From positions 1,834,001 through 1,898,000 of the forward strand of contig NC_022041.1 in assembly GCF_000444995.1 (NCBI RefSeq): 64,000 nt of DNA. The letters run 5' to 3'. Below the pieces are notes generated by a model. The model was not told where the DNA came from, made no database searches, and worked only from the letters and a program-made list of their open reading frames with translations. The translations under genes and the position numbers were made by a program. Numbering within the stretch: the stretch's first letter is position 1; every line of letters begins with the position of its first letter. Positions 34,430 through 42,901 of the stretch are shown here, piece after piece. This DNA is from Paracoccus aminophilus JCM 7686 (GTDB lineage Bacteria > Pseudomonadota > Alphaproteobacteria > Rhodobacterales > Rhodobacteraceae).

Positions 34430-35686
34430 TTAACCGGCCAGAGCGGGCGCGTAGGACTTGTAGTGATCCTGAATGACGATGTGGTCGGCGACATGGCGCG
34501 CGTCATACCAGACGCCCCAGATAAAGCTGGAGCCACGGCCCGACAGCCAAGGCAGGCCAAGGAAATAGACGCCCGGCTCGGTCGAGACGCCTTGCTTGTG
34601 GCAGGGACGGCCCGCCTCGTCGAAGGCATTGACGCGCAGCCAACTGTAATCCGAGGAAAAGCCCGTGGCCCAGATGATCGTCGTGATACCGGCCTCGGCG
34701 AGATCGAGATCCCGGAGCGGGTTGGTCACGCAATCGACAGCGGGGCCAAGTTCGCGCGCGCCGGGTTCCTCGGGCAGATTGAGCCCATTCGCGGCGATAT
34801 AGGCATCGGCCTCATCGAGCAGCGACAGATAGTTCTCGTCGCCGCGATCGAGGTTCTCGACCAGATCACCCGCGAAGGTGAGCTTGCCATCCGCATAGGG
34901 GCCGGTCTGGCCGACCAGAACCATGCCCTGCGCGGCAAGGCGGCGGAAATCGATGGTCTCGCCCCCACGCGCGCCGCTGACCGCGATGGTCACATGCTGC
35001 GTGCCCGGCGCCTGCACCTGCGCGTCCCATTTGCCCAAAACGCCCAGCCACCAGACGAAATCGCGGCCACGATAAGCGCGCGGCGGGCGGTCATGGGCGC
35101 CGACCGAAAGATAGACCTTGCGGCCCGACCGCATCAGCTCTTCGGCGATCTGCACGCCCGACGAGCCCGCGCCGACGACCATGACCGCACCCTCGTCCAG
35201 CTGGGCCGGATTGCGGTAGTCGCTCGAATGGATCTGCGAGATGCCCTCAAGCGCAGGGACCAGCGGCGGGATATTCGGCTTTTGGAAGGGGCCGGTCGCG
35301 GTCACGACATTCAGCGCCTCGAAACTGCCTGCCGTGGTCTCGACGCGAAAGCCCGGACGGCCCTCCAGACGCTCGACCAAAGTCACCTCGACGCCGCAGC
35401 GCACGGGCGCCTTGAATTTGGCGGCATAGGCTTCGAAATAATCCGCGACCCCTTCTTTCGGGACGAAATCATCGGGGCAGCCCGGAAAGTCGAGGTTCGG
35501 GAAGCTGTCATGCCAAGCCGGGCCATTGGCCACCAGCGAATCCCACCGCATCGAGCGCCAGCGCTCGGCAATCCGCCCGCGCTCGAGCACGATATGCGCG
35601 ACGCCGTTGCGGCTGAGATGTTCGCTGGCCGCGACACCGGCCTGCCCTGCCCCGATGACCAAAGTGTGGATCTTTTCGACTGACAT
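34430..35686 (-). CDS. Flavin-containing monooxygenase-like (CzcO-type) oxidoreductase
   Basis: 418 aa. FAD site VIGAGQAGVAASEHL at the N-terminus, second nucleotide site VMVVGAGSSGVQIAEELM near 170, and the ATGF motif in TTIIWATGFSSDYSWL. This pattern marks class B flavin monooxygenases that oxygenate N or S atoms using NADPH. ATG 35686 has AGGACGG upstream; the frame extends 35 codons further across the operator and is rejected. First gene of FMO-RidA-DUF1028-ArgE, divergent from a LysR gene. N-oxygenation followed by imine hydrolysis would fit the gene set. Confidence 0.9.
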   Translation of the reverse strand: MSVEKIHTLVIGAGQAGVAASEHLSRNGVAHIVLERGRIAERWRSMRWDSLVANGPAWHDSFPNLDFPGCPDDFVPKEGVADYFEAYAAKFKAPVRCGVEVTLVERLEGRPGFRVETTAGSFEALNVVTATGPFQKPNIPPLVPALEGISQIHSSDYRNPAQLDEGAVMVVGAGSSGVQIAEELMRSGRKVYLSVGAHDRPPRAYRGRDFVWWLGVLGKWDAQVQAPGTQHVTIAVSGARGGETIDFRRLAAQGMVLVGQTGPYADGKLTFAGDLVENLDRGDENYLSLLDEADAYIAANGLNLPEEPGARELGPAVDCVTNPLRDLDLAEAGITTIIWATGFSSDYSWLRVNAFDEAGRPCHKQGVSTEPGVYFLGLPWLSGRGSSFIWGVWYDARHVADHIVIQDHYKSYAPALAG

Positions 35687-35766
35687 TCTTCCGTCCTTTG
35701 CTGGCGCGTCGGAAATGGCCAGTCGCCGACGCTGTTCGCTTTCGCTGTAGCGAAGGACTTGCTTTT

Positions 35767-35783
35767 GGAAAATTACGATTTCC
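35767..35783. promoter_or_regulatory. Candidate LysR operator, copy 1 (divergent FMO/LysR promoter)
   Basis: GGAAAATTACGATTTCC, a dyad with AAATTACGATTT core, lies between the divergent monooxygenase (start 35686) and LysR (start 35834) genes. A near-identical core lies at 31912-31923. Confidence 0.55.
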
Positions 35784-35833
35784 TGCAGCACTGATTAGGA
35801 CTAATGGAAGCAGTCACGACCAGAGGGACGGAT

Positions 35834-36781
35834 ATGCGCTTCACGCTTCGACAGATCGAATATTTCATCGCCACTGCCGAATCCGGCTCGATCAAGCTGG
35901 CGTCGGAGCGGATTTCCGTGTCGCAGCCCTCGATCTCGACGGCGATTTCGCAGCTTGAGGTCGAATTGGGCGTCCAGCTTTTCCTGCGCCGCCATGCGCA
36001 AGGGCTGTCACTGACGCCCGCCGGGCAGAAGCTGCTGGCGCAGGCGAAATCGGTGATCGAGCAGGCGCAGAACCTCTATACCGCGGCCTCTGAGGCGACC
36101 GAGCAGATCCGCGGCACGCTCTCGCTTGGCTGCCTCCTGACCTTCGCGCCCATGGTTTTGCCAGAGATCAGCCAGGGCTTCATGGCCGCCTATCCCGGGG
36201 TAAAAATCCGCCCGACCGTCGCCGATCATTCGATCCTGATGACCAAGCTGGAACGCGCAGAGATCGACGCGGCCTTGTCTTACAACCTGACGATTCCCGA
36301 CGGGTTCGAGTTCACGCCTTTGGCCGAATTGCCGCCCTATGCGCAGGTGGCCGAAACCGATCCCCTCGCGAGCCGCGCCGAGGTTGGGCTTGCCGAATTG
36401 GCCGAGCGCGATCTGATCCTGCTCGACCTGCCCCATTCGCGCGACTACTTCCTTGGGCTTTTCGCGGCGGCGGGGCTGACGCCCAATGTCGCGGCGCAGA
36501 TCCAGCATCAAGAGGTGATCCGCACCATGGTCAGCAGCGCCTATGGCTATGCTTTGGCCAATGTCCGGCCACGCAACAAGGCGGCTCTGGACGGGCGCAA
36601 GCTGGTGTCGCTGCCCTTAGCCGGCGAACATAAGGCCATGCATATCGGCCTGATCCGCGTCGGTCAGGCCAGCCACACCCGGCTGACCGGCACCTTCGAG
36701 ACCTATTGCCGCGCGCTCATCAGCGATGGCTATGTGCCGGGCATGGACGGCCCGATCACGCGCGGCTCGGGTCTGGCTTAA
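35834..36781 (+). CDS. LysR-family transcriptional regulator
   Basis: 315 aa. HTH at about residues 3-62 (LRQIEYFIATAESGSIKLAS, SVSQPSISTAISQLEVELG). Effector domain from 90 (GTLSLGCLLTFAPMVLPEI). The frame opens at 35804 but the ATG at 35834 has AGAGGGA before it. Divergent from the FMO operon. It is the likely reader of the AAATTACRATTT dyads and so of the PotD-type operon also. Confidence 0.92.
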   Translation: MRFTLRQIEYFIATAESGSIKLASERISVSQPSISTAISQLEVELGVQLFLRRHAQGLSLTPAGQKLLAQAKSVIEQAQNLYTAASEATEQIRGTLSLGCLLTFAPMVLPEISQGFMAAYPGVKIRPTVADHSILMTKLERAEIDAALSYNLTIPDGFEFTPLAELPPYAQVAETDPLASRAEVGLAELAERDLILLDLPHSRDYFLGLFAAAGLTPNVAAQIQHQEVIRTMVSSAYGYALANVRPRNKAALDGRKLVSLPLAGEHKAMHIGLIRVGQASHTRLTGTFETYCRALISDGYVPGMDGPITRGSGLA

Positions 36782-36793
36782 GCGCAATCGCAC

Positions 36794-37660
36794 TCACCGT
36801 GCGGCCTCGGCCCTGCCTTGCACCAAAGGCTTGCGCGCCATGGCCGCCGAAAGCGCGGCCTGCCAATCCGCCGCAGCGCCCGGGGCGAATTGCAGCATGA
36901 CGGTGATGTCATTCAGCGCGGGCAGCTCGGCGGTTTGGGTGCGAAATCCGGCGGGCAAATCCATATCGACGAAAGGCGCGACGGCCAGACCTTGAGCAAC
37001 AATGCCGCGCAAGGCCTCGATATTCGAGCTGGTATAGGCGATCTCATAGCGCCGCCCGATCCGGTCCAAGGCCTCGAGCGCGCGCTTGCGCATGATGCAG
37101 CCATCGGGAAAGAGCGCGAGCGGCAGAGGATCGGCCCGGTCGATCGCCGCCTGCCCGGCCATGGCCCAGACCACATCGGCGCGACGGATGAAAAGCCCGG
37201 GCTCGTGCTCATCCGCGCACGAGAGAAGCGCGAGGTCGAGCTTTCCCGCCAGAAGCAGCGGGCGCAATTGCTGGCTGGGCAGGCAGTTGAGTTCAAGCCG
37301 CGTTGCGGGAAAGGTCTCGCGGATCATCGCAAGCAGGTCCTGAACCAGCGTCAGATAATCATCCGGCGCCCCGATCCGCAGGCAAGCGGGCACCTCCGCC
37401 TGCGTGGCGCGAATGCGGATATCCTCGCAGATCGTCAGGATCCGGCGGGCATCACTGACCACGCTCGCGCCAAACTCGGTCAACATGAGCCGCCGTCCGA
37501 TCTTTGCGAAAAGCGCGCGACCGAGATCATCCTCGAGCTTGCGCAGCTGCACGCTGACCGCGGCCTCGCTGCGCGCGACGATCTGCGCCGCCCCCTTGCA
37601 GCTTCCGCTGTCGGCAAAGGCCACCAGAGCGCGCAGCTGATCGAAACGCGGCGGGTTCAT
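36794..37660 (-). CDS. LysR-family transcriptional regulator
   Basis: 288 aa. HTH at residues 6-65 (FDQLRALVAFADSGSCKGAA, ARSEAAVSVQLRKLEDDLG), effector-binding domain from 92 (CLRIGAPDDYLTLVQDLLAM). Converges on the preceding LysR gene with 12 bp between them. It is divergent from the DUF1185/EthD operon, whose promoter region (37661-37791) contains an AT-rich TTAAATTAGATTG segment with T-N11-A character. Target is presumably that operon. Confidence 0.9.
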   Translation of the reverse strand: MNPPRFDQLRALVAFADSGSCKGAAQIVARSEAAVSVQLRKLEDDLGRALFAKIGRRLMLTEFGASVVSDARRILTICEDIRIRATQAEVPACLRIGAPDDYLTLVQDLLAMIRETFPATRLELNCLPSQQLRPLLLAGKLDLALLSCADEHEPGLFIRRADVVWAMAGQAAIDRADPLPLALFPDGCIMRKRALEALDRIGRRYEIAYTSSNIEALRGIVAQGLAVAPFVDMDLPAGFRTQTAELPALNDITVMLQFAPGAAADWQAALSAAMARKPLVQGRAEAAR

Positions 37661-37791
37661 CGCATCCTTTCGATTTCCTCAAGTGTTTCCCCAATTAAAT
37701 TAGATTGTCCTGAAAATCAGCGTCCTACAAGCTTCGATGAGGGGCCATGCCAGATCATGGCAACCGGATCGAACCGCAAAAGGAGCGGAAA

Positions 37792-38337
37792 TTGTCGTTG
37801 AAAATCAGAAAGACGATCGCCCATCTCGAAGAGGTCCACCGCGAGCTTGACCGACCGGTCGAAGGCCGCAAGCTGAAAGCCGCCGTGGGCATCATCCTGA
37901 CCAATGAATTCGCCGGACGCTATGTCGAGGACCTGTCGCCCCTGATCGCCGCCGGGGCCGAGGTCGGCGAGGCGCTGGTCACAGAGCTCGCGGCGCTTCT
38001 GGGCGAGCGGATCGCGGAGGTCTCGGCCTATGGCAAGGGCGCGATCGTGGGCGGGCGGGGCGAGCTTGAACATGCCGCAGCGCTCATCCATCCGAAATTC
38101 GGCGCGCCGGTGCGCAAGCGCCTTGGCCGGGGGCCTGCGATCATCCCCTCGACCAAGAAATTCGGCGGGCCGGGCTCCTCGATCACCGTGCCGCTGACCA
38201 ATTGCGACGACATCTGGCAATTCGACGAAATGGATGCGCTCGAGATCACCTGTCCCGACGGGCCGCGCGAGGATGAGCTGTTTCTGGTCCTCGCCGTCGG
38301 CATTGGCGGGCGTCCCCTCAAACGGGTGAAGGTCTGA
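37792..38337 (+). CDS. DUF1185 ('amino acid synthesis') family protein
   Basis: 181 aa. Start taken at TTG 37792 because AAAAGGAGCGG lies 5 bp upstream; the frame opens at 37747 without an RBS. Motifs shared with the family are GAIVGGRGELEHAAALIHPKFGAPVR (seen in two blocks) and PSTKKFGGPGSSITVPLTNCDD. Function is not established; members occur in amide and nitrile degradation clusters. Stop overlaps the next start (TGATG). Confidence 0.82.
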   Translation: MSLKIRKTIAHLEEVHRELDRPVEGRKLKAAVGIILTNEFAGRYVEDLSPLIAAGAEVGEALVTELAALLGERIAEVSAYGKGAIVGGRGELEHAAALIHPKFGAPVRKRLGRGPAIIPSTKKFGGPGSSITVPLTNCDDIWQFDEMDALEITCPDGPREDELFLVLAVGIGGRPLKRVKV

Positions 38338-38639
38338 TGTTCAAGGCGATCATCCTGCTCAAGCGCCGCGACGACCTGCCCGAGGCCCAGTTTCGCGACT
38401 GGTGGCTGAGCGGCCATGCCCCTTTGGTGCGCCAGCTACCGGGCCTGCGCAAGGCCGTCTTCAACCTGCTGCACGAGGCGCCCTATGACGGGGTCTCCGA
38501 GCTCTGGTTCGACAGTCAGGCCGATTTCGAGGCGGCCTATGCCACGGAGGCAGGCAAGGCGGTTGCGGCCGATACGCTCGCCCATGTCTCGGCGCGCATC
38601 CGTATGCTGGCCGAAGAACATGTGATCGTCGGGGCCTGA
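38337..38639 (+). CDS. EthD-domain (dimeric alpha-beta barrel) protein
   Basis: 100 aa. Begins MFKAIILLKRRDDLPEAQFRDWWLSGHAP with the conserved WW-GHAP region, then LPGLRKAV and VSELWF. Members are small enzymes or accessory proteins such as those of ether or lactone degradation. Translationally coupled to the DUF1185 gene by a TGATG overlap, so the two probably act on one substrate. Confidence 0.85.
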   Translation: MFKAIILLKRRDDLPEAQFRDWWLSGHAPLVRQLPGLRKAVFNLLHEAPYDGVSELWFDSQADFEAAYATEAGKAVAADTLAHVSARIRMLAEEHVIVGA

Positions 38640-38757
38640 GCCGCCGCGATCCAAACCTGCGGACTGGATCGGGCCGCGGCCCCTGATCCAGCCCGATCCG
38701 GCCGATGGTCCTGCCGTCCCGTTCAAGCGGCTTGATCCGGCCCCGGCGCAGCCCCGG

Positions 38758-38791
38758 CCCAAGACCGGGGACCGCCCAAGACCGGGGACCG
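38758..38791. repeat. Two 17-bp tandem repeats in an intergenic gap
   Basis: CCCAAGACCGGGGACCG occurs twice head-to-tail and is followed by a partial third unit (CCCAAAG). It lies in the 258-bp gap between the EthD gene and the solute-binding protein gene. The remainder of the gap holds GC-rich inverted segments but no gene. Confidence 0.8.
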
Positions 38792-38897
38792 CCCAAAGCC
38801 GCAGCGCTACGCTGTCGCGCATCACGACCATGAGGCCCAGCCTCATGCAGACTTCATATTGGCTTACTGAAAAATAATGAAAAACAGGGAGACTATG

Positions 38898-39965
38898 ATG
38901 AAGAAGATACTTGCATTCACCACCGCTCTGGCCAGTTTCTCGCTGGCTGCGCAAGCGGAAGAGATCAACGTCGTCTCCTGGGGCGGTGCGATTGCCGCCG
39001 CCCAGATGGAGGCCTGGCACCGCCCCTACATGGCCGAGACCGGGGTCAAGATCAATTCGATCGACGCCGACAACCCGGCCACGCCGATCAAGGCGCAGGT
39101 GGAATCGGGCAATGTCACCACCGATATTGCCGATGTCGAGCCTTCGGATCTGACCCGGCTGTGCGACGAGGGGCTGATCGAACCCCTGCCGATCGACGAG
39201 CTTGCCGACGGGATCGACGGCTCGAAAGCCCGCGCCGATTTCATCGAGGGCGGGCTTTATGACTGCGGCGTCGGCGTGCTGGTCTATTCGACCATGATCG
39301 CCTATCGCACCGATAAAGTGCCCGCGATGGCCTCTTCGGCGGATTTCTTCGACCTCGAAAAGATCCCGGGCAAGCGCGGGCTGCGCAAAGGCGCGAAATT
39401 CGCGCTGGAACTGGCGCTGATGGCCGATGGCGTGCCGCCCGCCGAGGTCTATGCAAAGCTGGCGACCCCGGAAGGCGTCGACCGGGCATTTGCCAAGCTC
39501 GATACGATCAAGAAGGACGTGATCTGGTGGGAGGCCGGGGCCCAGCCGCCGCAGCTTCTGGCCGATGGCGAGGTCGTCATGTCAACCGCCTATAACGGGC
39601 GGATCTTCAATGCAGTGATGGCCGACAAGAGCCCCTTCGCGATCCTGTGGGACAATCAGATCCTCGACTTCAACCTTTACGTCATCCCGAAAGGCGCGCC
39701 GAACAAGGATGCGGCCTGGACATATATCAAATGGATGAGCACAAGCCAGCATCAGGCGGATCTGGCCAAATTCATCAGCTACGGCCCGCCGCGGAAATCC
39801 GCAGCCCCGCTGATCGGGCTTTACAAGGACGGCAAGACCGAAATGGCGGAAAACCTGCCGACCAATCCCGAATATCTCAAGACGGCGCTGACCTCGAATG
39901 TCGAATTCTGGGCCGATCACGACATCGAGCTGACCCAGCGTTTCAACACCTGGCTTTCAAACTGA
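38898..39965 (+). CDS. PotD-type periplasmic binding protein, no transporter genes beside it
   Basis: 355 aa. Signal peptide KKILAFTTALASFSLAAQA, mature start EEINVVSWGGA. The domain includes DIADVEPSDLTRLCDEG, KIPGKRGLRKGAKFALEL and the family ending DIELTQRFNTWL. ATG 38898 (or 38895) is supported by AGGGAGA; the frame opens 7 codons earlier. It probably works with permease and ATPase subunits encoded elsewhere, or with the PotABC-type genes at 27.8-30.7 kb. Confidence 0.9.
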   Translation: MKKILAFTTALASFSLAAQAEEINVVSWGGAIAAAQMEAWHRPYMAETGVKINSIDADNPATPIKAQVESGNVTTDIADVEPSDLTRLCDEGLIEPLPIDELADGIDGSKARADFIEGGLYDCGVGVLVYSTMIAYRTDKVPAMASSADFFDLEKIPGKRGLRKGAKFALELALMADGVPPAEVYAKLATPEGVDRAFAKLDTIKKDVIWWEAGAQPPQLLADGEVVMSTAYNGRIFNAVMADKSPFAILWDNQILDFNLYVIPKGAPNKDAAWTYIKWMSTSQHQADLAKFISYGPPRKSAAPLIGLYKDGKTEMAENLPTNPEYLKTALTSNVEFWADHDIELTQRFNTWLSN

Positions 39966-39988
39966 GCGCTTAGACCGAAGTGAAAGGA

Positions 39989-40023
39989 CCGATGCGCGAC
40001 CCTCCCCTCGGGTCGCGCATCGG
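39989..40023. terminator. Perfect 14-bp stem-loop between convergent genes
   Basis: CCGATGCGCGACCC pairs with GGGTCGCGCATCGG around a 7-nt loop, 24 bp after the binding-protein stop. No T tract on either side. Confidence 0.65.
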
Positions 40024-40076
40024 CAGCCCCGGGCGGCAAGGTGCGCGCGACGCAACCCTGATCGCCGCCCGAGGGA

Positions 40077-41003
40077 TCACAAGATCAGCTTCTCCATCAG
40101 CCGCTTCATTTCGGCAGCGACCGTGAAGCTGTCATCCTGATGCTGGCGGCGCGCGAAGAGCTCGCCGCTCCACCAGCCGACATAGCCCGTCGCCTTGACC
40201 GCATCGACCCAGTCCTGCAGAGGCAACACGCCCTCTCCGGTCGCGACATTGCGCAGCGCGGCCTCATCGGGAAGCCCGCCCGCATGGGCCAGCGAGTCGC
40301 AGACATGGACGCCGTAGAGAATGTCCTTGTCGAGTTTCGCGATCCGCTCCGGCGTATCGCCCGAGACATAGGCATGCCAGAAATCGACCACCATGCGGAT
40401 ATTCGAGCGATCGGCGCGCGAAATCAGCTCGACCTGATCCGAAATCGTATTGAGCGGGCACCAACCCAAAGCCTCAAGATAGACCAGCAGCCCGCGCTCG
40501 GCAGCGAGATCGGCGAGCCGCGCCAGATTGCGCGCGGTGATCGCCATCTGCTCGGCGCGCAGGAGCCCCAAGACGCCCGTATAGCCCTCGACCGGCAGGC
40601 CTTGGCCGTGGCGCTGCACGGTGGCAAGACTGACCGGCCCGGTCAGGACCTGAACGCCCTTCGCCCCGGCAAGCTCGGCCAAGGCAAACAGCGCCTCGGC
40701 ATCGGCGATCAGGCTCGCCTCATCGGTGCCATGGCGCTCGATATCGAGCAGAAAGCCGATGCCCGGGATGGTGAAGGGGCGCAGCCGCGCGGCAAGTTCG
40801 GCCTCGGACCAGCCCGCCGCCAGAAAGGCACGCATCTTGGCCCCCGAGAGCTCGATCCCGTCGTAACCGAGTTCTTGCGCAAGCCGCAGATCCAGCGCCA
40901 TCGGCGCATCCTTGGCAATCAGCGAATGCAGCATGATCTGCTGGCGCCGAGCTTGCGGCTGGGAAGCATTGGGCTGGGGAGCATTGGGCTGGGGGGAATT
41001 CAT
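40077..41003 (-). CDS. Sugar phosphate isomerase/epimerase-like TIM-barrel protein
   Basis: 308 aa. The xylose-isomerase-like TIM barrel is seen in AQELGYDGIELSGAKM, LAELAGAKGVQVLTG, GLLVYLEALGW, IRMVVDFWHAYVSG and LYGVHVCDSLAHAG; the Glu, Asp and His in the strand ends are the usual metal ligands. AAGGAG lies 6 bp before the ATG at 41003, so the odd N-terminal tail (PQPNA repeated, positions 40950-40994) is translated. It faces the GMC gene at 41194 across paired three-box operators, which places it in the 40-57 kb regulon. Could also be an inosose dehydratase-like enzyme. Confidence 0.87.
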   Translation of the reverse strand: MNSPQPNAPQPNASQPQARRQQIMLHSLIAKDAPMALDLRLAQELGYDGIELSGAKMRAFLAAGWSEAELAARLRPFTIPGIGFLLDIERHGTDEASLIADAEALFALAELAGAKGVQVLTGPVSLATVQRHGQGLPVEGYTGVLGLLRAEQMAITARNLARLADLAAERGLLVYLEALGWCPLNTISDQVELISRADRSNIRMVVDFWHAYVSGDTPERIAKLDKDILYGVHVCDSLAHAGGLPDEAALRNVATGEGVLPLQDWVDAVKATGYVGWWSGELFARRQHQDDSFTVAAEMKRLMEKLIL

Positions 41004-41053
41004 CGGCCTCTCCTTCTGGATCCACCAATCATCCCAGCCTCGCGCCCGCGCGG

Positions 41054-41093
41054 CAATTGCGCATCCGCAAGCTTTCCCGCGCAGAGCGGCGCA
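41054..41093 (-). promoter_or_regulatory. Three-box operator, site 2
   Basis: Minus strand: TGCGCCG, N3, TGCGCGG, N13, TGCGCAATTG. Box spacing of 10 and 20 bp is the same as in the other four sites, although boxes 1 and 2 are weaker. Ends 50 bp before the TIM-barrel start codon. Confidence 0.6.
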
Positions 41094-41098
41094 GCCAG

Positions 41099-41138
41099 TG
41101 CGCCAATTTGCGTCAGGACTGTGAGGGTTGCGAAATTG
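41099..41138 (+). promoter_or_regulatory. Three-box operator, site 1
   Basis: TGCGCCA, N3, TGCGTCA, N13, TGCGAAATTG. Ends 55 bp before the GMC start codon at 41194. Lies back to back with site 2. Confidence 0.75.
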
Positions 41139-41193
41139 TCAGCCGCCCCTCTCGCGGCCTTAATCCGGGGCGACAACAGGACGGGAATGCATC

Positions 41194-42780
41194 ATGGAAC
41201 TGGCGGATTATGTGATCGTGGGCGGCGGCTCGACCGGCTGTGTGCTGGCCTCGCGGCTCTCGGAAGACGGCGATGCGCAGGTCATCTTGCTGGAAGAAGG
41301 CCCGCGCGACCGCAATCCCTACATCCATATTCCCGGTGCCTATTACAAAACCGCGCAAGGCCCGCTCCTCAAGCGCTTCCCTTGGGAGCCGACGGATGCG
41401 CAAAACCGCGCCGAGGCCCCGACCATGGTTCAGGCCAGCGTGCTTGGCGGCGGCTCTTCGGTCAATGCGATGATCTATATTCGCGGCAATCCCGACGATT
41501 ACGCCCAATGGGAGGCGCTTGGCGCGACCGGCTGGAGCTATCTCGATGTGTTGCCCTATTTCCGCAAGGCCGAGAACAACAACCGCTTTTGCAACGAGGT
41601 CCATGCGACGGGCGGGCCGCTTGGCGTCTCGGACATCGACCATATCCACCCGCTGACCCGCGCCTGGTTGCAGGCCTGCCAGCAAAAGGGGCTGCCGCTG
41701 AACCCGGATTTCAACTCGGGCGATCAGGCGGGCTGCGGGCTTTACCAGATCACCGCGCAAAACGGCCGCCGCAGCAGCGCGGCCGTGGCCTATCTCAACC
41801 CGGCGCGCAAACGCGAGAACCTCTCGATCCGCACCAAGGCGCGGGTCCTGCGCGTGCTGGTCGAGGGCGGCCGCGCCACCGGGGTCGAGGTCGTGCAGAA
41901 CGGCAAGACCTCGATCATCCGCGCGCGGCGCGAGGTGATCCTCTCAGCCGGGGCGATCAATACGCCGAAACTGCTGATGCTCTCGGGCATCGGCCCCGCC
42001 GCCGAGCTGGAGCGTCACGGCATCAAGGTGGTCCAAGACCTGCCCGGCGTGGGGCAGAACCTTCAGGATCACATCGAGATTTCCTTGGTTTATCAGCTCA
42101 ATGGGCCGCATAGCTACGACAAATACAAGAAGCTGCATTGGAAGGCTTTGGCCGGGCTCGACTATCTGCTGTTCAAGGGCGGACCGGCCTCGTCGAACCT
42201 GATCGAGGGCGGGGCTTTCTGGTGGGCCGATGCCGCCGAGACCCATCCCGATATCCAGTTCTTCATGGTCGTCGGCGCCGGGATCGAGGAAGGGGTCGAG
42301 GCCGTGCCGGGCGGCAATGGCTGCACGGTCAACCTTGGCCAAATCCGCCCGCGCTCGCGCGGAGAGGTCCGCCTGAACAGCGCCGATCCCGCCGATTTCC
42401 CGCGCGTGATCCCGAATTACTTCAAGGATCCCTATGATCTCGAGGCGATCACCGATGGCACGATGTTCGCGATGGAGGTGATGGAGCAGCCCGCGATTTC
42501 GCGCTACGTCGCGCGCCGCCACCTGCCCGAGGCCGGTCCTCTGACCCGCGATGCCGTGCGCCGCTTTTGCCAGACGACCGCCCATGCCGCGCTCCACCCT
42601 GCGGGAACCTGCCGCGCGGGCAGCGATGAGATGTCCGTGGTCGACCCCAAGCTGCGCCTGCACGGGATCGAGGGGCTGCGCGTCGCCGATGCCTCGATCA
42701 TGCCGACGCTGATTTCCGGAAATCCCAATGCGGTTTGCATGGTGATCGGCGAAAAGCTGGCCGATCTGATGCGCGCCTGA
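41194..42780 (+). CDS. GMC-family FAD oxidoreductase
   Basis: 528 aa. FAD fold GGGSTGCVLASRLS, signature 1 in VLGGGSSVNAMIYIRG, signature 2 near GAINTPKLLMLSGIGPA, and the active-site His/Asn pair in ALHPAGTCRAG and SGNPNAVCMV. No signal peptide. It resembles the GMC gene at 3765 more than the one at 55469. Its promoter carries the three-box operator, so it should be expressed together with the ABC transporter and HisD/ThDP genes. Probably oxidises a primary alcohol or polyol intermediate. Confidence 0.92.
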   Translation: MELADYVIVGGGSTGCVLASRLSEDGDAQVILLEEGPRDRNPYIHIPGAYYKTAQGPLLKRFPWEPTDAQNRAEAPTMVQASVLGGGSSVNAMIYIRGNPDDYAQWEALGATGWSYLDVLPYFRKAENNNRFCNEVHATGGPLGVSDIDHIHPLTRAWLQACQQKGLPLNPDFNSGDQAGCGLYQITAQNGRRSSAAVAYLNPARKRENLSIRTKARVLRVLVEGGRATGVEVVQNGKTSIIRARREVILSAGAINTPKLLMLSGIGPAAELERHGIKVVQDLPGVGQNLQDHIEISLVYQLNGPHSYDKYKKLHWKALAGLDYLLFKGGPASSNLIEGGAFWWADAAETHPDIQFFMVVGAGIEEGVEAVPGGNGCTVNLGQIRPRSRGEVRLNSADPADFPRVIPNYFKDPYDLEAITDGTMFAMEVMEQPAISRYVARRHLPEAGPLTRDAVRRFCQTTAHAALHPAGTCRAGSDEMSVVDPKLRLHGIEGLRVADASIMPTLISGNPNAVCMVIGEKLADLMRA

Positions 42781-42797
42781 GCGGGTTTCCGCGCCTT

Positions 42798-42837
42798 TGC
42801 GTCAGACTGCGTCAGGCGATAGAGAGGTGCGAAATCG
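42798..42837 (+). promoter_or_regulatory. Three-box operator, site 3
   Basis: TGCGTCA, N3, TGCGTCA, N13, TGCGAAATCG. Begins 17 bp after the GMC stop and ends 64 bp before the alpha/beta hydrolase start. Confidence 0.75.
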
Positions 42838-42901
42838 CAGGACCTCCCCCTGCCCGCTAGCCTTTCCTTGCGCGGTCTTTCGCGTAAGGAGAGGAGAACA
42901 T

